NCBI RefSeq assembly: GCF_000388115.1
Contig: NZ_AQGQ01000001.1
Coordinates: forward strand, 62,001 to 126,000
Direction of reading: 5' to 3'
Source of the DNA: Aeromonas molluscorum 848
Lineage (GTDB): Bacteria > Pseudomonadota > Gammaproteobacteria > Enterobacterales > Aeromonadaceae
DNA: 64,000 nt
The notes under the pieces are model-generated. The model had not been told where the DNA came from. It searched no databases and saw nothing but the letters and a program-made list of their open reading frames with translations. A program made the position numbers and the translations under genes. This document shows, piece by piece, positions 28,250 to 37,310 of this stretch (position 1 is its first letter; the number at the start of each line of letters is the position of its first letter).

Positions 28250-29659
28250 TTAGACAGAGTAGTACAGTTCGAACTCCAGCGGGTGCGGGGTCATGCGTAC
28301 GCGGTCCACTTCATGCTGCTTCAGCTCCAGGTAGGAGTTGATGAAGTCGTCGCTGAACACGCCGCCGCGGGTCAGGAACTCGCGGTCCGCGTCTAGACCA
28401 GCCAGGGCTTCGTCCAGAGAGCCGGCAACGGTCGGCACTTCTGCTGCTTCTTCCGGCGGCAGATCATACAAGTTCTTGTCCATGGCATCGCCCGGGTGGA
28501 TCTTGTTGATGATACCGTCCAGACCGGCCATCAGCTGAGCTGCGAAGGCCAGGTAAGGGTTGGCGGCCGGATCCGGGAAGCGCACTTCGATACGGCGGGC
28601 TTTCGGGCTCGGTACGACTGGGATACGGATGGAAGCGGAACGGTTGCGGGCAGAGTAAGCCAGCATGACCGGCGCTTCGTAGCCTGGTACCAGACGCTTG
28701 TAGGAGTTGGTGGTCGGGTTGGCGAAGGCGTTGATGGCCTTGGCGTGCTTGATGATGCCGCCGATGTAGTGCAGGGCCATCTCGGACAAGCCGCCATACA
28801 AGTCGCCAGCGAACAGGTTGACGCCATCTTTGGCCAGGGACTGGTGGCAGTGCATGCCGGAGCCGTTGTCACCGAACATGGGTTTTGGCATGAAGGTAAC
28901 AGTCTTGTTGTAGGCGTGGGCCACGTTGTGGATCACGTACTTCAGCACCTGGACTTCATCAGCCTTCAGGGTGAGGGTATTGAAGCGAGTGGCGATCTCG
29001 TTCTGACCGGCGGTAGCCACCTCGTGGTGGTGCGCTTCGACGACCTGGCCCATCTCTTCCAGCACCAGACACATGGCGGCGCGGATGTCCTGGGAGGAGT
29101 CAACCGGTGCAACCGGGAAGTAACCACCCTTGACGAAGGGACGGTGCCCCTTGTTGCCGTGCTCGTAGGCGGTGCCTGAGTTCCAGGCGGCTTCTTCGGA
29201 TTCGATCTTGACGAAGCTGTGGCCCATGGTGTTCGAGAAGGTGATGTTGTCGAACATGAAGAATTCGGGTTCCGGTCCAAACAGGACGGTATCGGCAATG
29301 CCGCTGGACTTCAGGAAGTCTTCGGCACGCTTGGCGATGGAGCGCGGGTCGCGATCGTAGCCTTGCATGGTGGCCGGTTCCAGGATGTCACAGACGATGT
29401 TCAGAGTGGTCTCTTCGGTGAACGGATCCAGCTTGGCGGAGGCCGCATCCGGCATCAGCACCATGTCAGACTCGTTAATGCCTTTCCAGCCGCCGATGGA
29501 GGAACCATCGAACATTTTGCCGTCTTCGAAGAACTCTTCGTTGACCTGGTGGGAAGGAATGGAAACGTGCTGCTCTTTACCCTTGGTGTCGGTAAAGCGC
29601 AGGTCGACAAACTTGACTTCATGTTCCTGGATCAAGGCCATTACGTTCTGAGCTGACAT
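28250..29659 (-). CDS. glnA: glutamine synthetase, type I
   Basis: Forms glutamine from glutamate and ammonia with ATP as a dodecamer; it is the main ammonia-assimilating enzyme. The 469 residues are the class I beta length. The adenylylation site Y398 is present (LYDLPPEE), so activity should be controlled by GlnE. Other features: [16 protein letters not shown], the metal-site region EPEFFMFD, and [22 protein letters not shown] precedes the ATG. It has a sigma54 promoter with two NtrC sites upstream, and a terminator after it. Confidence 0.98.
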   Translation of the reverse strand: MSAQNVMALIQEHEVKFVDLRFTDTKGKEQHVSIPSHQVNEEFFEDGKMFDGSSIGGWKGINESDMVLMPDAASAKLDPFTEETTLNIVCDILEPATMQGYDRDPRSIAKRAEDFLKSSGIADTVLFGPEPEFFMFDNITFSNTMGHSFVKIESEEAAWNSGTAYEHGNKGHRPFVKGGYFPVAPVDSSQDIRAAMCLVLEEMGQVVEAHHHEVATAGQNEIATRFNTLTLKADEVQVLKYVIHNVAHAYNKTVTFMPKPMFGDNGSGMHCHQSLAKDGVNLFAGDLYGGLSEMALHYIGGIIKHAKAINAFANPTTNSYKRLVPGYEAPVMLAYSARNRSASIRIPVVPSPKARRIEVRFPDPAANPYLAFAAQLMAGLDGIINKIHPGDAMDKNLYDLPPEEAAEVPTVAGSLDEALAGLDADREFLTRGGVFSDDFINSYLELKQHEVDRVRMTPHPLEFELYYSV

Positions 29660-29715
29660 GCTAAGTAACCTCCGGTGTTAAAACTCTTTGGGTGAATTCG
29701 TCATCGATTTCACAT

Positions 29716-29733
29716 AAGCGAGTATCGTGCCAA
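29716..29733 (-). promoter_or_regulatory. sigma54 promoter of glnA
   Basis: On the minus strand, TTGGCACGATACTCGCTT has the required GG-N10-GC spacing and a near-consensus -24 half (TTGGCACG). The predicted start is near 29706. Confidence 0.85.
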
Positions 29734-29806
29734 GTTTGTGACAGCATGATTTCAGGGCAGTTGCCGCATCTTGGCGTCCCAAAATCTGCTGGTTCTGCGC
29801 CATATT

Positions 29807-29821
29807 GCACCAACTTGGTGC
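29807..29821. promoter_or_regulatory. NtrC site 1 of glnA
   Basis: GCACCA-ACT-TGGTGC, a perfect NtrC dyad, centred about 108 bp upstream of the predicted sigma54 start. Confidence 0.88.
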
Positions 29822-29840
29822 TATTGGGGATCGTTTTGGT

Positions 29841-29855
29841 GCGCCAAACAAGTGC
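29841..29855. promoter_or_regulatory. NtrC site 2 of glnA
   Basis: GCGCCA-AAC-AAGTGC, 10 of 12 dyad positions, centred about 142 bp upstream of the start. The pair reproduces the spacing of the E. coli glnA enhancer. Confidence 0.7.
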
Positions 29856-29944
29856 AAGAGGGCAGGATCCCCATCTAAACAGGCTTGGTGGCTCGGGTCT
29901 ATGATCCAGATCCATTGCCGTGCGTGAATCTACTGCGATTCTGC

Positions 29945-29973
29945 TAGGCAGATCACAAAGGCGAGAGTACAAT
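29945..29973 (+). promoter_or_regulatory. probable promoter of typA
   Basis: TAGGCA (29945-29950), 17-bp spacer, TACAAT (29968-29973), about 30 bp before the typA start. Confidence 0.4.
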
Positions 29974-30007
29974 TAGCGCCCAATTTTACCCGGTGATTGA
30001 GGCGAGA

Positions 30008-31819
30008 ATGTTAGAGAATTTACGCAATATTGCGATTATTGCGCACGTAGACCACGGCAAAACTACCCTGGTTGATAAGCTGCTGCAGCAGTCTGGAACC
30101 CTCGACCGTACCACTGATGGTCAAGAGCGTCTGATGGATTCCAACGATCTGGAAAAAGAACGTGGTATTACCATTCTCGCCAAGAACACTGCAATCCGTT
30201 GGAAAGACTACCGCATCAACATCGTTGATACTCCGGGTCACGCCGACTTCGGTGGTGAAGTAGAGCGTGTCATGTCCATGGTTGACTCCGTGTTGCTGCT
30301 GGTGGATGCCGTTGACGGCCCTATGCCGCAAACCCGTTTCGTCACCCAAAAAGCATTCGCCCAGGGTCTAAAGCCGATCGTCGTCATCAACAAGATTGAC
30401 CGTCCGGGTGCTCGTCCTGACTGGGTAATGGATCAGGTCTTCGATCTGTTCGACAACCTGGGTGCCACCGATGAGCAGCTGGACTTCAAAGTTGTCTACG
30501 CCTCTGCACTGAACGGTTGGGCCACCATGGACCAAAACGTTGAGTCCGACAACATGGAACCCCTGTTCCAGGCCATCGTTGACAACGTAGAGCAGCCGAA
30601 GGGTGACCCTGCCGGTGCCTTCCAGATGCAGATCTCCCAGCTGGACTACAACTCCTACGTGGGTGTCATCGGTATCGGCCGTATCAGCCGTGGTCGCGTC
30701 AAAACCAACCAGCAAGTCACCGTCGTTGGTGCCAACGGCAAGACCCGTACCGGCAAAGTCGGTCAGGTACTTGGCTACCTGGGTCTGTCCCGTACCGAAG
30801 TTGTTGACGCGCAAGCGGGCGACATCATTGCCATCACCGGTCTGGGCGAGCTGAAAATCTCCGACACCATCTGTGACAACAATGCTGTTGAAGCCCTGCC
30901 GGCACTCTCCGTCGACGAGCCGACCGTGAACATGACCTTCCAGGTCAACACCTCACCGTTCGCCGGTAAAGAAGGCAAGTTCGTGACCTCCCGCAACATC
31001 ATGGAGCGTCTGAACCAGGAGCTGGTCCACAACGTGGCCCTGCGCGTGGAAGAGACCGAAGATCCGGACAAGTTCCGCGTTTCCGGCCGTGGTGAACTGC
31101 ACCTTTCCATCCTGATCGAAAACATGCGTCGCGAAGGCTACGAGCTGGCGGTATCCCGTCCGGAAGTTATCCTGCGCACCGTGGATGGCGTGTTGCACGA
31201 GCCGTTTGAAACTGTGACTGTCGACGTGGAAGAAGCCCACCAGGGTTCTGTCATGGAGCAGCTCGGCCTGCGTAAAGGCGAGATGACCAACATGACTCCG
31301 GATGGCAAGGGTCGTGTCCGTCTTGACTTCATGATCCCGAGCCGTGGCCTGATCGGTTTCCAGACCGAGTTCCTGACCATGACTTCCGGTACCGGTCTGC
31401 TGTACCACACCTTCGACCATTACGGTCCGCACAAGGGTGGCAGCATCGGCGAGCGTCAGAATGGCGTGCTGATCTCCAACGCAACCGGCAAGGCCCTGAC
31501 CTTCGCCCTGTTTGGTCTGCAAGACCGCGGTCGTCTGTTTATCGGTCACGCTACCGAAGTGTACGAAGGCCAGGTGATCGGTATTCACTCCCGTTCCAAC
31601 GATCTGACAGTGAACTGCCTGAAGGGCAAGCAGCTGACCAACATGCGTGCCTCCGGTACCGATGAAGCTCAAGTGCTGACTCCGCCGATCCGCATGACCC
31701 TGGAACAGGCCCTCGAATTCATCGACAACGATGAATTGGTCGAGATCACTCCCAAGGCAATACGTGTTCGTAAGAAACTGTTGACCGAGATGGATCGCAA
31801 GCGCTCCGGTCGCGCCTGA
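30008..31819 (+). CDS. typA: ribosome-associated GTPase BipA/TypA
   Basis: A translational GTPase that binds ribosomes and supports 50S assembly, cold growth and virulence traits. The 603 residues have the EF-G-like order: G domain with [21 protein letters not shown] and [12 protein letters not shown], a domain II beta-barrel, domains III and V, and the unique C-terminal domain ending in KRSGRA. The start MLENLRN with GAGGCGAGA upstream aligns with E. coli MIEKLRN. It is divergent from glnA, as in E. coli. Confidence 0.98.
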   Translation: MLENLRNIAIIAHVDHGKTTLVDKLLQQSGTLDRTTDGQERLMDSNDLEKERGITILAKNTAIRWKDYRINIVDTPGHADFGGEVERVMSMVDSVLLLVDAVDGPMPQTRFVTQKAFAQGLKPIVVINKIDRPGARPDWVMDQVFDLFDNLGATDEQLDFKVVYASALNGWATMDQNVESDNMEPLFQAIVDNVEQPKGDPAGAFQMQISQLDYNSYVGVIGIGRISRGRVKTNQQVTVVGANGKTRTGKVGQVLGYLGLSRTEVVDAQAGDIIAITGLGELKISDTICDNNAVEALPALSVDEPTVNMTFQVNTSPFAGKEGKFVTSRNIMERLNQELVHNVALRVEETEDPDKFRVSGRGELHLSILIENMRREGYELAVSRPEVILRTVDGVLHEPFETVTVDVEEAHQGSVMEQLGLRKGEMTNMTPDGKGRVRLDFMIPSRGLIGFQTEFLTMTSGTGLLYHTFDHYGPHKGGSIGERQNGVLISNATGKALTFALFGLQDRGRLFIGHATEVYEGQVIGIHSRSNDLTVNCLKGKQLTNMRASGTDEAQVLTPPIRMTLEQALEFIDNDELVEITPKAIRVRKKLLTEMDRKRSGRA

Positions 31820-31865
31820 TCTCTCTCCCATCAGGCCGATAACTTGGCTTGATGGTGGATGAATA

Positions 31866-31898
31866 AAAATCCGAACACCCTGGTGTTCGGATTTTTTT
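31866..31898 (+). terminator. terminator of typA
   Basis: Stem AAAATCCGAACACC/GGTGTTCGGATTTT followed by more T. Confidence 0.92.
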
Positions 31899-32081
31899 AT
31901 GGGCGAATGCCGGGGATGGCTTCAGAAGACGGCTGGTGATGTTGAGGTGGCGGCCATCCTGCAAGCAACCACAAGGGGCGGCGCAGTGAGGCAGGAAACA
32001 GGACTCATTTTGCTGGGATCGGGCAATCTGGCGATGAGTCTGACACAATAGGGGGCAGAATCTGTCTCGTAGGAAGTTAAT

Positions 32082-32954
32082 ATGCAGCATCACTTTCGTC
32101 GGCAGCTGGCGCACGCTTCTGCGTTCTTGCGCCACGATGGCCGTCATTTCGCCCACTTCGTCTGGGGCCGTTTTCAACAAGACAGGCTGACGGTCACCGC
32201 AGGCTATCTTGCTTATGTCACTCTGCTCTCCCTGGTGCCCATGATAGCCGTGGTGTTCGGCATGATGTCTGCGTTTCCGGTGTTTGAAGGGCTCAAGCAG
32301 GCGATGGAGCAGTTCGTCTACGCCAACTTCGTGCCGACGGCGGGGGATGCCCTCAAGCAGTACATAGATGGCTTCGTAGCCAATGCCACCAACACCACCG
32401 CCGTGGGGATAGGGGCGTTGGTGGTGGTGGCCCTGATGTTGATCTCGGCCATCGACAAGAACCTCAACTACATCTGGCGATCCACCCGAGGCAGGCCACT
32501 CGGCCAGGCATTCGCCATGTACTGGATGATACTGACCCTGGGCCCTGTGCTCATCGGGGCCAGCATTGCCGTCTCCTCCTACATCATTTCGCTGCGTATC
32601 TTCCAGGGAGAGGCGCTGTTCGGGGTCGGTTACTGGCTGCTGCGGGGTCTGCCCTTCCTCTTCTCCGTCATTGGTTTTTTGCTTATTTATACTGTGGTAC
32701 CCAACTGCAAGGTTCGGCTCTCCCACGCGTTGGTCGGCGCCATGGTGGCCGCCGTGTTATTCGAGCTGGCCAAGCGTGGCTTCGCGCTCTACATCACCAA
32801 CTTCCCCTCCTATCAGGCCATCTATGGTGCCCTGGCCACTATTCCCATTCTCTTTGTCTGGGTCTATCTGAGCTGGCTGGTTGTTCTGCTCGGCGCCGAG
32901 ACCACTGCCTGTCTCGGGGAGTATGAGAAGCCGGTGATTGAGGAGCTGGGCTGA
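32082..32954 (+). CDS. yihY: YihY/BrkB family membrane protein
   Basis: An inner membrane protein of the UPF0761 (YihY/BrkB) family, 290 residues with about six hydrophobic segments; family signatures are [22 protein letters not shown] and [20 protein letters not shown]. It was once called RNase BN in E. coli, which is now assigned to another gene, so no enzymatic role is claimed. AGGAAG precedes the ATG. It begins the yihY-dtd-yiiD group known from E. coli. Confidence 0.92.
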   Translation: MQHHFRRQLAHASAFLRHDGRHFAHFVWGRFQQDRLTVTAGYLAYVTLLSLVPMIAVVFGMMSAFPVFEGLKQAMEQFVYANFVPTAGDALKQYIDGFVANATNTTAVGIGALVVVALMLISAIDKNLNYIWRSTRGRPLGQAFAMYWMILTLGPVLIGASIAVSSYIISLRIFQGEALFGVGYWLLRGLPFLFSVIGFLLIYTVVPNCKVRLSHALVGAMVAAVLFELAKRGFALYITNFPSYQAIYGALATIPILFVWVYLSWLVVLLGAETTACLGEYEKPVIEELG

Positions 32955-33035
32955 GCCAGCCTGTTGTTGGTAACATGGATGACCGCCCCGAGGCGGTCGT
33001 TTCATTTCAACCTGTACCAGGCAAAGGAGTCGCGG

Positions 33036-33473
33036 GTGATTGCATTGATTCAAAGGGTTAGCGAGGCCAGCGTTACCGTTGAGGGTGAGGTCGTTGGCGC
33101 CATAGATCAGGGCTTTCTGGTATTGCTCGGGGTCGAGCAAGGTGATGATGAGGACAAGGCCGACAAGCTGCTGCACAAGGTGAGCGGCTATCGCATCTTC
33201 GGTGACGAGCAGGGCAAGATGAATCTCAATGTTGCTCAGGTGGGTGGCAGCCTGCTGGTCGTATCCCAGTTCACCCTGGCGGCGGACACCGGCAAGGGGA
33301 TGAGGCCCAGCTTCTCGGGTGGCGCCAGGTCAGACGAGGCCAAGAGGCTCTATGAATACTTTATCGACCAAGCCAGAGTCGCAGGTCTAAGGACCGAGAC
33401 CGGACGGTTCGCCGCGGACATGAAGGTGGCACTGCTCAACGACGGCCCCGTCACCTTCTGGCTGCAGGTGTAG
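33036..33473 (+). CDS. dtd: D-aminoacyl-tRNA deacylase
   Basis: Removes D-amino acids (and mischarged glycine) from tRNA in the cytoplasm. It starts with GTG ([13 protein letters not shown]) after AAAGGAG and gives 145 residues, the E. coli length. Conserved motifs are SQFTLAADT and [11 protein letters not shown] at the C-terminus, containing the cis Gly-Pro that enforces chirality. A longer upstream frame has no homologous sequence. It is 81 bp after yihY. Confidence 0.95.
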   Translation: MIALIQRVSEASVTVEGEVVGAIDQGFLVLLGVEQGDDEDKADKLLHKVSGYRIFGDEQGKMNLNVAQVGGSLLVVSQFTLAADTGKGMRPSFSGGARSDEAKRLYEYFIDQARVAGLRTETGRFAADMKVALLNDGPVTFWLQV

Positions 33474-33483
33474 GCTCGGGTGC

Positions 33484-34137
33484 TCAAGCCTTGCGGGCAT
33501 GGACTATCTGGTTGATGCAACCCGGCACCCCTCTCAACGCTGTCTGGCCTATCCAGCGTTCGACCAACAGTAATACCTGATCCAGCTCTCGCCCGGTTCT
33601 GGGCAGCAGATTGATGATGAGTTCACCGCGCAGTCGACTCGCCAGGGCTTGATAGAAGTGGGGAGTGAAAAGAAGGGGCGGGTTGCCGTCCTGACTGAAC
33701 AGATCCACCAGGACCAGATCGTAGTCAGCGCCCTGTTCGAGCAGGAAAGCGAGGGCATCGGCCTGATGCAGGCACTGGCGCTCCGCACTTCCCGTCGTCA
33801 TGAAGAAGTCGCGATAGAGGCTTATCACCTCGGCGTCGAGATCCACGCTGTCGAGTTGTGCCTCTGGCCAGCGAGCCAGCAGGTGGCGGCCGATATCGCC
33901 GCCACCAAGGCCCAGTTCAAGTATGCGCTCGGCTTTCGTCGGCAGCAGGTCGGCGATGGCTTGCTGGTGGGGGAGACAGAGCCGTTGCGGGGCGGCACGC
34001 ACCATGGCGGATTGCACCACGCCATCTATCTCCAGCCAGCGATGATCGCTATTTTGCTGGACGCAAATGCGGCGGCTCGGACTGACTCCCAGATGCAATA
34101 ACTGTTCGGCCTGATACGTCTGTAGATTGAAGTCCAT
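33484..34137 (-). CDS. spermidine synthase-like methyltransferase-fold protein
   Basis: A 217-residue Rossmann protein of the spermine/spermidine synthase-like superfamily. It has ILELGLGGGDIGRHLL for the S-adenosyl site, LDSVDLDAEVISLYRDFF for the acidic loop, and YDLVLVDLFSQDG at the following strand. The start is not firm: ATG at 34137 has no ribosome binding site, and the open frame continues to 34212, where it would overlap the divergent yiiD. It lies antisense between dtd and yiiD, a place that is empty in E. coli. Substrate unknown. Confidence 0.75.
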   Translation of the reverse strand: MDFNLQTYQAEQLLHLGVSPSRRICVQQNSDHRWLEIDGVVQSAMVRAAPQRLCLPHQQAIADLLPTKAERILELGLGGGDIGRHLLARWPEAQLDSVDLDAEVISLYRDFFMTTGSAERQCLHQADALAFLLEQGADYDLVLVDLFSQDGNPPLLFTPHFYQALASRLRGELIINLLPRTGRELDQVLLLVERWIGQTALRGVPGCINQIVHARKA

Positions 34138-34188
34138 GAAATTGCACGGCAAGATGGCTTTCGACCAGTGTAACTCAAGGATGTAGCT

Positions 34189-35091
34189 ATGTACCGGGTG
34201 GTAACCCCTCAAACAGAGTCAGAGCTGGATGTTTACTACAAGCTGCGCTGGGAACTGCTGCGCAAGCCTTTCAACTTCCCCCCTGGTTCCGAGCGAGACG
34301 AATATGACTCAGTCGCCATCCATCGCATGATGCTGGCCCCCGATGGTACGCCCATCGCCGTGGGCCGCTTGTTCGTTGGTGGAGACGAGGCCCAGATCCG
34401 CTTCATGGCCATGCTGCCCGAGTACCGTGGTCAGGGATTGGGGATGCGTATGGTCGCGGATCTGGAACAACTTGCCTGTGAAGAGAAGGTCAAACGGCTG
34501 GTGATGAATGCCCGCCAGGAGGCGGTAGAGTTTTATCGCAGATGTGGTTTTCTTGAGGTGGGTGAGGGCCCGGTCTCTTTCGGTCGTATTCCTCACCGCC
34601 AAATGATCAAATCCCTGAGCCCGCTGCAGACCATAGAATACAGACCCCAATGGTGCCAGGACCTCACCACCCGCTGGGCGCGTGGTATACCCATCAGCGA
34701 AAAGATGGGTGTGCACATCACCCACTATGATGGCCAGACCTTCCATCTCAAGGCCAATCTGGCCGCCAATCTCAATGTCCATGACACCATGTTCGCCGGC
34801 AGTATCTACAGCCAGTGCGTGCTGGCGGGCTGGGGCCTGATCTGGTTGCAGCTGAAGGAAGAGGGGCTGGTCGGCGATACCGTGCTGGCGGAAGGTGATA
34901 TCAAGTATTACCGCCCCGTCACCAAGGAGCCGGAGGCCAGAGTTGCCCGTGAGGGGATGCCCGCCGTGCTGCAACCGCTGCGGGAGGGGAAATCAGCCAA
35001 GTTCAGCCTCAAGATCAAACTGTTCAGCGGCAGCCAGCTCGCCGCCGAGTTTCTCGGCCGCTATGTGGTGCAGCCGTCCAAGCGCAGTTAG
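34189..35091 (+). CDS. yiiD: GNAT-hotdog fusion protein YiiD/MadA
   Basis: A 300-residue two-domain protein. Residues 1-145 form a GNAT acetyltransferase domain with the CoA loop MLPEYRGQGLGMRMV and FYRRCGFLEVGEG. Residues 150-300 form a YiiD_C hotdog domain with NLNVHDTMFAGSIYSQCVLAGWG. The E. coli protein was reported to be a malonyl-ACP decarboxylase (MadA) feeding fatty acid initiation, with the activity in the hotdog part; that assignment is carried over by homology. It is divergent from the methyltransferase-fold gene and ends with a terminator. Confidence 0.88.
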   Translation: MYRVVTPQTESELDVYYKLRWELLRKPFNFPPGSERDEYDSVAIHRMMLAPDGTPIAVGRLFVGGDEAQIRFMAMLPEYRGQGLGMRMVADLEQLACEEKVKRLVMNARQEAVEFYRRCGFLEVGEGPVSFGRIPHRQMIKSLSPLQTIEYRPQWCQDLTTRWARGIPISEKMGVHITHYDGQTFHLKANLAANLNVHDTMFAGSIYSQCVLAGWGLIWLQLKEEGLVGDTVLAEGDIKYYRPVTKEPEARVAREGMPAVLQPLREGKSAKFSLKIKLFSGSQLAAEFLGRYVVQPSKRS

Positions 35092-35116
35092 CGCGCCACC
35101 ATCGTTGCAGCCGTCA

Positions 35117-35140
35117 AAAGGCCTCCCAAGGGAGGCCTTT
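35117..35140. terminator. terminator between yiiD and the AsmA gene
   Basis: AAAGGCCTCCC/GGGAGGCCTTT with a 2-nt centre; likely works for both convergent genes. Confidence 0.85.
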
Positions 35141-35177
35141 GTATTGATGGGCATGGTAGAAGAGTCGGCATCAAAGA

Positions 35178-37241
35178 TCAGTCACTTGAGCCCGCCGCGG
35201 CCGGTTTGCCGGGGGAGGGCGCCGGGGGGCGATGGATTGGCGTGTCGCGGCCCTGAGCGGGGTAGCTGACCCCAGCCTGCCAGTCGCAGCTTGCCTTGCC
35301 TGCGCTGAACTGCCAGGCGAGCTCGGGGGCCGCGAGCGGTCCGCGCCATTGGCCGATGAGCTCGGCGCACCCCTCTCGATTGAGGACGCCTACGTCGAGT
35401 TGCCATCGCTCGCTACCCAGATCCAGACCGCCGCTCAAGGCGAGCAAGTGGGTAATGGTAGAGGCGCCGCCTCGGGTCAGTTGCAGTTTGCCACCTTGAA
35501 TGTTAGCGGCCAGCACCCCCTGGTAGAAGGGAGTATCCCCCCCCTGCATGGCCTGCCAAAGCGCGTCCTGGCTCAGGCCCGGGGGAGCGGCTTGAGCGAG
35601 CCACTCATCGAGCAGGGGATCCAGTTTCACCTTGTCCCAGAAGGGATCCCTGGCATCCAGACTCAGGGTGCCGTTCAGGCTGGTGCGCCAGTCTGGCAAG
35701 CTGACTTGCAGGTTCAAGTCGAGATCTGCCTTGCCAGCAAACGAGAGCGGGCTGTGGAGCAACTTGCCCCACTGTTCCAGATCCAGCTGCACTGCCTTGA
35801 GGGTGAGGCTGGAGGTGGGTTGCGCCTGAGTACTCCACTGGCCACTGACCGTCAGGCTGCCCTCATCGGGCAGCTGGCTGCTGAGCTTGCTCAGCTGCCA
35901 GAGCCCGGGAGTCGCGCTGAGGGCCAACTGACCGTTGCGGGCCGAGAGGCCGTCCCAGGCCAGTTCTATCCAGTCGCTGTTGAGCAGCCCCTGTTCGTTC
36001 AGGGCCAGGGGGTGTCGGCCATCCAGGGCCAGCTGCTCCAGGTTCAGGTTCCAGCCGCTCAGGGAGAGTGGCAGGGCATCATCGAAGGAGAGCACCCTCA
36101 GCCTGTCGAAATGAAGCTGGCTTATCTCGAGCCGGGTCGGCCGCGCAGTCTGCCAGGCTTGCCACCACCCCTGTGGCAGGCTGATGTCCATGCCGGTCAG
36201 GGTCAGCTGGCGCAGACGCAGCTGCTGGCGTTCGGGATCCAGGCTGAACATGGTGTCGAAGCTGCCGTCATAACCTTCCCCCTTGAGGGTGGCGTTGATC
36301 TGCTGGCCGGAGAAGCTCAGCTGCCCCTCGATATTCTCCAGTTGGAACAAACCACGCCCCGCATCCCCCAGACTACCGAGCAGTTGGCCGCTGGGCGAGG
36401 TGCCTGCCTGCCACTCGAACTGGCTCAGTTCGCCATTGAAGTCATTGAGGGAAAATTCGTCGGTCAGGGAGTTGAGACTGACATGCTGGAAGTCACCGCG
36501 ATCCAGGCTGACCCGGCGCAGGGGCCAGGGTTGGTCGCCAAGATCGGCCAGCTCGATGCGCAATCCCCTGGCCTTGAGATCCTGCAGGCGCAGACTGCGG
36601 GCGGGCCAGTCCAGCACCACGGCAGCCTCGGCGACACCATCAAACAGCTGAGTTACCAGTCGATCCGTGGTCACTACCTGGCCCTGCAGCTTGCCAGCCA
36701 GTGCCAGGCGGGTCAGGGTCAGCTTGGGCGTCTCCAGACGGTTGATGTTGAGTGAGAGATCCGCCAGCACCGGTTGGCCCGGGCTGAGCAGCTGCCAGTT
36801 GCTCAGGGTGGCGCTGGCCCCTTGCAGCTTGAGTTCATCGCTGATGAGGTTGAGGCCGTCTATCTTGCTGTCTTGCACAATGAGGGAGCGCAGCGGCAGG
36901 CTTGGCAGCTGGTTAGGCAGTGGCCAGCGAATGCTGGGCTTGATCAGGTCCAGATGGGCAAGGCGCACATCCCGGCTGAGCCAGTCTATGCTGTCGACCT
37001 CGATATAGACCTTGTCAAACTTGACTGCCTCGCCATAGCTAACTTGCTCCGCCAGCAGGGTGTAGGGATGAAGCGGGTTGAATACCAGCTTGCCGATGGC
37101 AACGGGTTCACCGGTCTGGCGGCTGAGCCAGTTGGCGATGGGATCCTTGGCGCGCTGGGCATCGAACAGCCCCAACCCCATCCAGACGAACAGCAACAGG
37201 AAAGCGAGAAAGTAGAGCAGGGCGCGTAACCAGGCATTCAT
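35178..37241 (-). CDS. AsmA family protein (YicH-like)
   Basis: A 687-residue protein with one N-terminal membrane anchor (about residues 6-27, LLYFLAFLLLFVWMGLGLF) and a long periplasmic part rich in beta strands with repeated LxLxxLxL patterns, as in AsmA-like proteins that bridge inner and outer membrane for phospholipid transport. Family-like openings are FNPLHPYTLLAEQVSY and VDSIDWLSRDVRLAHLDL. Location beside recG parallels E. coli yicH. The exact paralogue is uncertain. ATG lies after GGAGGCTGTGACTC. Confidence 0.8.
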   Translation of the reverse strand: MNAWLRALLYFLAFLLLFVWMGLGLFDAQRAKDPIANWLSRQTGEPVAIGKLVFNPLHPYTLLAEQVSYGEAVKFDKVYIEVDSIDWLSRDVRLAHLDLIKPSIRWPLPNQLPSLPLRSLIVQDSKIDGLNLISDELKLQGASATLSNWQLLSPGQPVLADLSLNINRLETPKLTLTRLALAGKLQGQVVTTDRLVTQLFDGVAEAAVVLDWPARSLRLQDLKARGLRIELADLGDQPWPLRRVSLDRGDFQHVSLNSLTDEFSLNDFNGELSQFEWQAGTSPSGQLLGSLGDAGRGLFQLENIEGQLSFSGQQINATLKGEGYDGSFDTMFSLDPERQQLRLRQLTLTGMDISLPQGWWQAWQTARPTRLEISQLHFDRLRVLSFDDALPLSLSGWNLNLEQLALDGRHPLALNEQGLLNSDWIELAWDGLSARNGQLALSATPGLWQLSKLSSQLPDEGSLTVSGQWSTQAQPTSSLTLKAVQLDLEQWGKLLHSPLSFAGKADLDLNLQVSLPDWRTSLNGTLSLDARDPFWDKVKLDPLLDEWLAQAAPPGLSQDALWQAMQGGDTPFYQGVLAANIQGGKLQLTRGGASTITHLLALSGGLDLGSERWQLDVGVLNREGCAELIGQWRGPLAAPELAWQFSAGKASCDWQAGVSYPAQGRDTPIHRPPAPSPGKPAAAGSSD

Positions 37242-37310
37242 GAGTCACAGCCTCCTTGGCATCAGATTAAGTGGCAGCAGAGGGAGCCCCTGGTGTGGGG
37301 CTCTCCGGGT

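Noticed and set aside
35232-36755. 507-codon frame opposite the AsmA-like gene
   Set aside because: High-GC antisense shadow; the AsmA frame has an anchor, family features and a ribosome binding site.
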